From positions 1 to 64,000 of the forward strand of contig JANQHE010000034.1 in NCBI GenBank assembly GCA_028282785.1: 64,000 nt of DNA. Reading direction: 5' to 3'. Made by a program: the position numbers and the translations under genes. The notes beneath the pieces are model-generated. The model was not told the DNA's origin. It was given only the letters and a program-made list of their open reading frames with translations, and searched no databases. This document shows, piece by piece, positions 17,177 to 29,100 of the stretch (positions are counted from its first letter, which is position 1; every line of letters begins with the position of its first letter). The stretch comes from Bacteroidales bacterium. Its GTDB lineage: Bacteria; Bacteroidota; Bacteroidia; Bacteroidales; UBA12077.

Positions 17177-20100
17177 ATGAAATCGTTTAGCCTTAAATTA
17201 ATTTATATAACTACTTTATTATCAATTGGTATTATTGGTTTTGCTCAAGATGCAAATTTAATAACACCTGATCCATCAGCTGTTTGCCCAGGAGATAATG
17301 TAAGCTTTACTGTCAACTTTACTGGTGTAATGCCCTATTCGTTAAACTATACTTACGATGGAACACCATATGTAGATAATAACATTATGGTAGCAAGTAA
17401 AATTTATACTGTTGCAGCTGCAACAACAACTGGTGACATTGTACTTACAGCGATGAGTGATAATACCGGACCAGGTGTTTTTATTGATGATAGAATGATC
17501 ATCACCATAGATTTACCTCAAACAAACCTTACGATTAATAACACGAATATCTGTGATGCCGGAAATGCTATAATTACTATAGTTTTGTCAGAACCTGGTG
17601 TAAGTTACCAGTTACGTGAAGATATTGGTGACGTGCCTGTAGGTGCACCAATTATTGGAACAGGTGGGAATATCTCGTTTCCAGCAGTTTCACCGGGAAT
17701 AACAACTACTTATAATATTTTAGCTACTTCAGCTACTGCTGCTTGTGATCTTGAAATGAATACAAAACCAGTGGTTTATGTTAATACTACTCCGAATATA
17801 ACATTAGTGGTGAATGACGATGAATTTTGTGATGGTGATGTACTTGGAGGAGCTGTTGAAATTATAGCAGGTGAAGCTAATACAAATTATGAGTTAAGGC
17901 TGGATTCGGATGATTCATATGTCAACCACGTTACGAATGTGGCAGCAGGAAATGTTAGCATTGGAGATGTCCCAGCTGCAACTACAACATATAATATTTA
18001 TGCAACCCGAACGGATGGTTCCGGTTGTGCTGCGGAATTAAATGCAAGACCTGTAATTACTGTAAACCCATTACCAACAGATACATATATTGTTGGTGAT
18101 CCAAATGTTTGTGATGGAGATGCGGTTAATATTTCAATCAGCGGTTCACAGAATCAAACTACTTATGAACTCTTTAATGCGTTAGCTGTTTCACAAGGAA
18201 CACAAGCAGGTACCGGTGCTGCAATAAATATTAACGCAACACCTGGTGCATCAGGAACTTATTATGTAATTGCTACTGATGATAATACTTTATGTTCAGA
18301 TGAGTTAACAGATAAATCAATAATAACGGTTGAATCTGTACCTGATGCCACTTTGGCAGTGAATGATCCGGCAGTTTGTGATGGGGAAGATGCTGTAATT
18401 ACTGTAGCAGCTTCAGAACTAAATACCAATTACCAGTTAAGAAGAGATGCAGATGATTTTGTTTTGAACACACTTGCAGGTACAGGTGCTGATCTGGATT
18501 TTACTCAAAGTCCTGGAGTTGCCGGCGACTATAATATTTATGCCATAAGAACTGTTGGTAATTTCTGTGCAGCTGAGTTAACCAATCTTTCAACGGTAAC
18601 AGTAAATCCTTTACCTGTTAATAAAGTTATTACTGCAACCGATTATTGTGCAGACGCATTAGGAGGAACCATAACGGTACCATTAGCGGAAATTGGAGTA
18701 AGTTATCAGATATATACTGTTCCTGGTGCAGTTGCATATGGTGCTCCCCAGATTGGAGCAGGAGTAGATTTAACGTGGAATAATGTTACGGCAGGTGATT
18801 ATATGATCGTTGCAACTACCGGATCTTCATGTACAAGGGATTTGAATACAGTTACAGTAACACAGAATCCAATACCAAATCCGAATCCCACATCAAGTGA
18901 TGCGGATGATCGAATTTGTGAAGGTACATCTGTTACCTTAAATGCTGGTGACCTTACAGGAGTAAGTTGGGCATGGGATAATGCTGGGACTTTAAATAAT
19001 GCTAATATACAAGGCCCTATAGCCACTCCATTAGCACCAACTACATATACAGTTACCGTTACAAATGCTTTTGGATGTCAAAACACGGGTTCCATTACTA
19101 TTAATGTAGACTCTAAACCAACAATTAATATAAATGATGATCAAGGAAATACATTTACAATATGTGAAGGTGAAGATATCATACTAACTGGAACTTCCAC
19201 TAATTCTATTGCAGTTTGGAGTTGGTCAACCGGAGATAATACACAATCTACTACTGTGTCGCCAACACTTACCACTCCTTACACTTTGGATATTACAGAT
19301 GTTAATGGATGTACTAATTCAAAAATACAAAACGTAACGGTTAATGACAGACCTACGGCAAATGCAGGTAGTGATGAAATAATGTGCCTTGGTGTTGGTG
19401 TTACTTTAACAGCAACAGTAACAGATGGTACACCAGGATATACTTATGCATGGTCAGACGGTGGTGGAGCAGCTAGCACAACGGTTAATCCATTAAATGA
19501 TGCCACTTATACCGTGACGGTTACAGATGCAAATTTGTGTTCGCATACGGATGACGTATTTGTTGACGTAGTTGAAAATCCAACGGTTGATGCAGGTGTG
19601 GATCAATCTATTTGTCATGGTGATGTGGCTAATTTAGTAGCTACACCTGGCGTATCAGGTTTGGCTCCTTTTGATTATACTTGGTTACCTGGCGGATTAT
19701 CAGGTTCTTCCGTTAATGTAAGTCCTACTAATGTGGTTTATGATGCAGCTCCAATAGTATACGCGTATACCGTTACGATAGAAGATCAAAATGGGTGTAT
19801 AGCTAATGACCTGGTAAATGTTACCGTAAACTCGCTGTCATCTCTTACTATTGCTAACGATGGCGCTACTTATTGTCAGGATGCTGGTTTAATACCTTTA
19901 ATAGCGACACCAGTTGGTGGAGTCTGGTCTGATGTTTCAACACCCGGATTTATTCAGGCAGGTGATAATATTGATCCTGCAAATCCACCCACGACACCAG
20001 GAACTTATACTATTAGATATACATACACCAATACTAATTCATGTGTAAGTATGCAAGATGCAACAGTTGAAATATTGCCTTATGAAACACCAAATCCAAC

Positions 20101-23100
20101 TGATCTGATAATTGATAACGAATCCGATTATTGTCACACGGATGGAGCCACCTATAATATTACTGGGGTGTTAACTCCTGATATTTCAGGGATGACTGGT
20201 GTTACGGAAGTAATATCTGGTCCTGCAGGAGTGATTGACGATGGTTCAGGTAATGGAATAGGAACTTTTATTCCCAGTGTTCTTGGACAGGGAACTCATA
20301 CTATTACCTACACAATTACAACACCGGGTTGTAATGCTACTTATACTGAAAATATAAATGTTGGTTTACCTGTAACCATTACGGCACCTACAGATATGTG
20401 TGTGGGTGATGCTGATCAAGCCTTGGTAGCTGATGACATTACAGGTGACTGGACCATAACTTTTACCGATGATGCAACAGGTACACCAACAACAATTGGT
20501 CCTATACCATATGGTGATCCAGCGGCTGTTTTACAAGCTACGCAACCGGGTACTTATGATATTTCGTACGAGGTATCAAATGCTGGTATAGCCTGTGTTA
20601 ATTCAACTACAGCTACTTGCGTTGTCCACGGTCTGCCTGATTTAACATTTACAATTGGTACTTTTGATCACGATGATTTAGATATTAATTTTTGTACCAA
20701 CGATATACAAGCGATTTTAGTAGGCTACGATGGTGGTGCTCTTGCAGGAGGAGGTATTTTTTCAGGTGCGGGAGTTACTGCTGCACAATTTGATCCTGCA
20801 ACAGGAACAGGAAGTTATAATATTACATATGATTTTACCGATGCCAATGGATGTTCTAATACCGTTGTAAGTAATAATGTTCAGGTTAATTTAGCACCAA
20901 CAGTTGATATTACCGGATTAGATCCGGACTATTGTGAAAATGCTGCTGTATTTACTGTAACTGGTGATCCTATTTCGGGAACAGGAGGCCCGGGAACGTT
21001 TACATTCCCAGCTTTGTGGGGACCACCTGGAGATGAATACACAGACCCAGGTGATGGAACTGCTACTATTGATCCTAGCCAAATTACGCCAACAGGTACC
21101 TATAGTTTAGATTATACCGTTACTGATTTAAATGGTTGTTCAGGTACGGTAACAGAATTTTTTGACGTAAATCCATTACCTACGGTAGATTTTAATGGAA
21201 TACCAGCTTCGGGAGAAATATGTAAAAATGCTTCACCAATTATCTTAACAGGTAGCCCTACTACTGGGGATGGCATATTTACCGGCGATGGTATTACTAA
21301 TACAATGCCTTTGGATGGGACTGCCACTTTTGATCCTTCAGCAGAAACAGTAGGAACACATGATATTACCTATACATGGACAGATCCTGTTACCGGTTGT
21401 GTAAATAGTATTACCAAATCCATTAACGTATTGCCTTTACCAGCAACATATGCCGTAACTGCACCGGGAGGCTTGGATTATTGCTCAAGCTTGGCAGGTA
21501 TAACCATTGGTGTTTCAAATAGTGAAGATGCAACAAATACTTATCATTTGATACAAAATGGAATAACAACAGTGGAATCTTTACCTGGTTCAGCAGCAGC
21601 ATTTAATTTTGCAAACAGTTATCCTGCGGGAGATTATACTGTAATTGCGGAAAATTCAGATGGTTGTCAGGCAACCTTTGGAAATACTGTTACACCAATT
21701 GAGCACCCTGCAATTGCTGATGCAGGTAGTGTTGTGGGTCAAGCTAATGTATGTGCTGATGGAACAACACTATATACTTATTCAGTACCTACTATTGCCA
21801 ATGCCACCGATCATGTATGGATAATACCGGCGAATGTTACTATTGACACAGATAATGACGATGAAATAATTGTTATTTTTGATAATGCTTTTGTTGCTGG
21901 TGATTTTGAAGTATATGGTACAGATCCGACTTCGGTTTGTCCTGATGGAAATAATAATACAATAACGGTTAATGCAATACCGGAACCCGTAAATGTTGGT
22001 GCAACGATAGTGGGTTCAGATGTTGTTTGCGAAGAAGAAACAGGAAAAGTTTATTCTATAGATCCTGCAGATTTTACGAATGAAACTTCTTTTGAATGGG
22101 AAATTACAGCAGGAACAGCTGTAATTACTTCAACAACAACAGCTTCAAGTATTACAGTCGATTATTTAACAGGATCACTAACAGGTACAATTAGAGTAAG
22201 AGCGGTTAATGCTTGTGGAGTATCCACGTGGGTAAGCCAGGCAATTACCGTTAATCCTGTTCCTGATGTTTCAATAAATGCATTAGGTGCAGGAAATGTA
22301 ATAACTTGTGATCCGGCAAGTCAGGTTCAATTAAATGCGGCCTCAACGGAGAATCCCCTGAATATTACAGCTTGGCAATGGACAGCAAGTAATGGTGGCA
22401 TAATTGTACCGGGTGAAGAAAATAATATTAATCCAAATGTTACTCATGAGGGAGATTTTGAAGTACAAATTGAAGTAACTACAAATGGTTTAGCTTGTTA
22501 TAATACGGCAACTATAACTGTAGGCGCCGATAAAGTTGCTCCGGTTGCTACTATTGATCCACATGGAGTGTTGGATTGTAATAATATTACATTATCCCTT
22601 CAGGCAAACTCAACAACGCCAAGCACTTATGCATGGACATTTACCCCACCTGCAAATATTACAGTTGGTGCAAATACTGATAATCCGACTATTGATGCTC
22701 CGGGAACTTATACCGTTGAAGTAACAGATCTGTCAAATAGTTGTACTGGCTCTGCTTCAACAACAGTAACTGAAAACGTTACAAGCCCAAATATTTCGGT
22801 TACTGATCCCGCAGCGGATGAGTTAACCTGTATTGTGAATACCGTTGATGTTGAAGGAAATTCTACGACACCGGGCGCTACTTATCAATGGTCAACATTA
22901 GTGGGAGGAGCAACCATAACAAATCCTGCAAATCCAACTGCAATTGTAGACATGGCAGGCCTCTATACTTTAGTAGTTACGGACCCTGCGAATGGTTGTA
23001 CCAGCACCCTGGATGTTACAGTAAATGAAGATGTCTCTATACCTGTAATTACATCATTAACCAACAATGATGGATCTGATTTAACATGTAGCAATACAAC

Positions 23101-26100
23101 TGTTCAATTGGAAGCTTCAGTAGCAGCTGTCCCAACGGCCACTTTTGCATGGAATACCGGTACAGGGACAATAGATGCAACTTCAGGTGCATTTAATCAG
23201 TTTGCAGAAGTTTCTGCTGCTGCCGATTATTCGGTTGTTGCAACAAATCCGGCAAATGGTTGCCAGTCGCTTGCTTCAACAATAACAGTAGGTGAAACTT
23301 TGACAACCGCAACAACTACAGGAATAACACCAAGCGAAACGGAATTAACCTGTACCAATGGAAGTACTGTTACTTTAACGGCAAATATTACCGGAGACGC
23401 AGGAGGTTCATATTTATGGACAACCGTAGCAGGTACAATTGTTCCACCAGCTACAGCAGCGAGTGTTGATGTTACTGCAGCAGGAACTTATACATTACAT
23501 TATTATCACTCGGTAACAGGATGTGAATCAACCGCATCAGTGGTGATTACAGATAATACAGCTTCACCAACAGTTGCGATTAATCCGGGGCCCTATTCGA
23601 TTATTTGTACAGATTTAACGCCAACTCTAACAGCTACCGGCGATATTGACCCGCTTACCACATATTTATGGTCTGGACCAGGTGCTATTGGCACCCCAAC
23701 CAATTTATCAACAACAGTTGATGCAACAGGAACCTACACAATAACTGCGACAGGTACTAATGGCTGTACGTCAACTTCATCGGTTGGTGTAACTCAAAAT
23801 TTAACCGTACCGAATATTTCGGTTACTGATCCCGCAACGGATGATTTAACCTGTATTGTGAATACCGTTGATGTTGAAGGAAACTCTACCACACCGGGCG
23901 CTACTTATCAATGGTCAACATTAGTGGGAGGGGCAACCATAACGAATCCTGCAAATCCGACTGCAATTGTAGATATGGCAGGCCTTTACACTTTAGTAGT
24001 TACAGATCCTGCGAATGGTTGTACCAGCACCCTGGATGTTACAGTAAATGAAGATGTCGCTATACCTGTAATTACATCGTTAACCAACAATGATGGATCT
24101 GATTTAGCATGTAACAATACAACTGTTGAATTGGAAGCTTCAGTAGCATCTGTCCCAAATGCCACATTTGTATGGAATACCGGTACGGGGACGATAGATG
24201 CAACTTCAGGTGCATTTACTCAGTTTGCAGAAGTTTCAGATCCGGCAGATTATACGGTAACAGCGACTAATCCGGACAACGGTTGTGAATCTAGCGCTAC
24301 AATTACTGTTAATGAAGATCTTTCAACTCCTACCATTAATATTGCAGCACCCGGACAGGTCACATGTACTAATACGGTAGATCTGGATGCTACCGGATCG
24401 GTAAATGCAACTAATTATTCATGGATGGCAACATTAGGAGGAAATATTTCAGCAAACGCAAATACGGCCACACCTACAGTAAATGCTGCAGGAAGATATA
24501 CTGTAACCGCAGAACATATTACCACAGGTTGTACAGCAAGCGATTTTGTTGATGTTACAGAAGATAACTCTGTACCGGTAATAGATGTTTTCGATATCAA
24601 TCCGGGAGAGATATTATGTAACAATCCGACGGTTTCATTATCCGGAGATGCTACAACGATTGCTAATAAAACTATACAATGGACAACAGTAGATGGTAAT
24701 TTCACTACTGTCACTGATATTTCTAATCCCACGGTTGATCAGGGAGGAACATATACAGTTACTATAACAAATGATGATAATGGTTGTCAAGCTGTTAGAG
24801 GAGTAACTGTCTCAGAAAGAACTACAGCACCTACTATTACAATTGATGTACCTCTTGATTTTACGTGTTCAAGAACTGAGGTAAATTTAGATGCAACCGG
24901 AACATCTGCTGATCTGTCACCGGTATCTTACGTATGGACAGCTGGAGCAGGTGGTAACATAGTATCTGGAGCAACTACTGCTACTGTAATTGTTGATGCC
25001 ATGGCAACTTATACAGTTGAAGTTACTGATTTAGGAAATGGATGTGTAAATACAAATAATGTGACAACAACAGAGGATATTACTCCGCCTGATGTATCTG
25101 TGGATACTAATCCTGATCAGATAACTTGTGATGATGCAATGGTTATTTTAAATGGTTCTTCTGTTTATCCTAATGTAAGTTACCTATGGACTACTTCAGG
25201 AGCCGGAACAATTACTAACGCCACCACTACAACCCCAACAGTAGATGCAATTGGAACATATAACTTAACCGTTGAAAATTTGGATAATAATTGTACTTCA
25301 ACATCTGCTAATGTTATCGTAACTGAAGATGTTACAGCTCCGGTTGTGGTTCCTGCAGTCCCTTCAGGGGATATAACATGTTCGGTTACAGAAGTAAATA
25401 TAAGTGTTAGCCAGGTTGTAGGTTACAGTTATAGCTGGTCAGGTCCGGGCAATATAGTTACTCCTAACTCTTATTCAACTAATGTTAATGCTGGCGGTAC
25501 ATACAGTGTAGTAGTTGAGGATATTAATAATGGCTGTACCGATACATATACGGTTGATGTTACAGAGGATATTACTCCGGCAGCAAGCCCGATAATTAAT
25601 GATATTGAAACATGTTTTGGAACTGCAAATCCAAGTTTTAATGTAATTTCAGGCACCAATGTTAACTGGTATGGTAATCTGGGACTTACAGTATATCTTG
25701 GAAATGGAAATACCTATACTCCAACCATAACAACTGTTGGGACACATAGTTATTATGCAACTTCAACGGGAGCAAATGGTTGTGAAAGTTTACCAACGGA
25801 AATAATATTTACAATATATGATTTACCTGCTGCACCAGCTACAGTTGATAATGCAATATGCGAAGGTGAAGCAGCAGCTCAATTAACAGCAGTTGGAACC
25901 AACATTAACTGGTACGATAATACCAGCACATTCCTTATTGGAAGCAGTACATATACTCCGGCAGATGTTTTAGCAGGAACATATACATATTATGCAACTC
26001 AAACAGATGCAAATGGGTGCGAAAGTGCCCAGGAGCCGGCAACATATGTAATCAATTCTGTTCCTGGTGTTCCGGTATTTACAGATGCTTCGATTGAAGT

Positions 26101-29100
26101 TTGTGAAACAGAAACAAATCCAAGTTTCACAGTTGTTGGAAACAGTATTAACTGGTACAAAACTATTGGGGGAGCAGTTGTTTCTTCAGGAAACACGCAT
26201 CAACCGGATGAAGTTCTTCCAGGCAACTATTTATATTACGCAACTCAAACTGAAAACGGATGTGAAAGTGCTGAAGCAACTGGTGATATTACTATAAATC
26301 CAATACCAATAGAGTATAATGTAACAGGTGGTGGTTCATACTGTGAAGGAGGTTTAGGTATAGTTGTTGGATTAGCTAATTCTGAAATCGATGTTAATTA
26401 TGAACTATGGTTAGATGATGCAACCTTAATTAATGATTTAGCAGGAACAGGTGCTGCATTGGACTTTGGAAATCAACTGGCAGCAGGAGATTATACTATC
26501 TATGGGTATAAAACTGCAACATCATGTCGCATAAAAATGAACGGAGGAGTTACAATTTCGATTAATCCACTACCAGCTGGTGCAGGAACCATAACCGGTT
26601 CAAGTGAAGTTTGTCAGAACGAGACAAGTGTGGTTTATACTGTTGCACCTATAGCAAATGCAACGGATTATATATGGACTATACCAGCAGGATTTACAAT
26701 AGTGTCAGGAGCAAATTCCAATTCAATAACTGTAGATGTAGATAATACAGCTTTGGATGGAACTATAAGCGTATATGGAGAGAATGCATGTGGTACGGGA
26801 AATATATCTGCTGATTTTCTGGTAACCGTTAATCCTATACCAGTATCTATAATAAATATCGTTGGGTCTAATACAATATGTAATGATGATGACGGTGTTG
26901 TTTATACAGTTGATCAGGATCTAAATGCAACGCAGTATAACTGGACTCTACCACAAGGTGCAACCGTTGTAGCAGGAGCTAATTCAAGACAAGTAACCTT
27001 AGATTTTGATAATACAGCAGTTAGCGATGATATTGTCGTGGCGGCTGCAAATGCATGTGGAGAAGGACCAGCAGCAACATTATCCATAACAGTTAATGAA
27101 ATACCATATGTATTTGCAGGAGATCAGCAAGATTTGTGTGCTGATAATACAATACTTGAAGGAAATGTCCCAGCAGCTGGTATTGGAACGTGGAGTACGT
27201 TCAGCGGAGCAGCTACTATAACTAATCCAAACGATCCGGTTTCTAGTGTAACATCTATTGGAGAAGGAATAAATGAGTTAGTTTGGAGCATAACAGCTAA
27301 TGGATGTACCATGAATGATACAGTTACAATTACGAATAATACAGTTTACGTGGAAGCTGGTGACAATAAAACTATTTGCAATGAATCATTAATCCTGGAA
27401 GGTAACTCAGTTCCTGGTGGTGCAACAGGAAGTTGGTCCGCGATGATAGGTGCTGCATCATTTGCAAGTGGTAGTAGTCCAAATACAACGGCAACCAATT
27501 TTAGTAATGGAATTAATATATTAAAATGGACTATAACCAAGAATGGTTGTACAAGCTATGATTCTGTTATTATTGATAATCAAAGGCCTTCTAATGCATA
27601 TTCAGGCATAGATATATCTGTTTGTGGAGATACAGTTCAATTGGATGCAGATGAACCGGGAATTGGCACGGGCTTATGGACTGTTGTGACAGGATCCGCT
27701 AGTTTTGAAAATAATAACGAGTATAATACTATTGCAAGAGGTTTAAATAAAGGAAATAATACGCTGAGGTGGACAATTACCAACGGAATTTGTAGTTTAT
27801 CAGATGAAATTGTTGTTACAAATAATCAAGTTGATATTAACGCTGGTATCGATCAGATTCTTTGCGACAGGACCACTACACTTGATGCAACAGCGGCTAC
27901 GATAGGCATAGGTTATTGGTCTGTTGTCGATGGTTCAGGGGTGTTTGTTGATCAAAATGATCCTAAAACAACAGTAACAGGATTGGAGCCAAATGATAAT
28001 AATTTAGCGTGGAATATTAATAATAATGGTTGTATAACTACCGATACAATTAAAATTACAAATAATGAGCCAACCGAACCTGATGCAGGACCGGACCAGT
28101 CAATATCAGCAACATCAACTACCTTAGCTGCTAATACACCTGCTGAAGGAACCGGGCAATGGACATTGGTAAGCGGTTCAGGAAATATTGCTGATATTAA
28201 TTCACCTAATACTAATGTAACAGATTTAGGTTCTGGCGAGAATTATTTCCGTTGGACCATTACTAAAAACTCATGTACTTCTTTTGATGATGTTATCGTT
28301 ACAAATTTCATGTCAATATCAACAGATGCTGGAGATGATCAAACTATTTGTTCGGATGAAGCAATATTAAATGGAAACGAACCTGTATTTGGATTTGGTG
28401 AGTGGTCTGTTATTCAAGGGACAGCTCTGTTTGATGATTATACAAGCTTTAATACAAGGGTTACCGGATTAGCTAGTGGGGATAACATTTTACAATGGGG
28501 AGTCTGGGAAAATGGTTGGACTTATGACGAAGTAATTATTACATATGATGAGCCTACGGTTGCAAATGCAGGTAGTGACCAAACATTGTGCGATGATAGT
28601 ACAAATCTTGCCGCTAATGATCCAATTGTTGGTAAAGGAGTATGGACCATTTTAAGTGGTTCTGCTGTATTTGAGGACGACTCCGCATACAATACCATAG
28701 TGACTGATCTGGCTAAAGGTGAAAATATTTTCAAATGGACAATTACAAATAAATCTTGTTCATCAAGTGATCAGGTTTCTATTATAAATAATTTACCAAC
28801 CGATGCTTATGCAGGAAGTGATCAAACCATTTGTGAAGATTCTACAACCTTAAATCCTAATACTCCAAGTGTTGGGATAGGTGAATGGAGCGTTATAGCA
28901 GGTGCAGGTAATTTCAGTGGTAATCAAGTTAGCAGCCTTGCTGCAGATACAAATATTTTAAGGTGGACTATTTCAACTACAGGATGTGCTGTTTATGATG
29001 AAATTACAATTGTAAATAACAAACCTTCGGAGGCTAATGCAGGAGGAGATAAGATACTGTGCGGTGACTCAATTGATTTGGCAGCAAGCTTACCACAAGA

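Noticed and set aside
24415-24732. 105-codon antisense ORF in the adhesin gene
   Set aside because: It mirrors the Thr/Val-rich repeats, as do many similar shadows along the gene.
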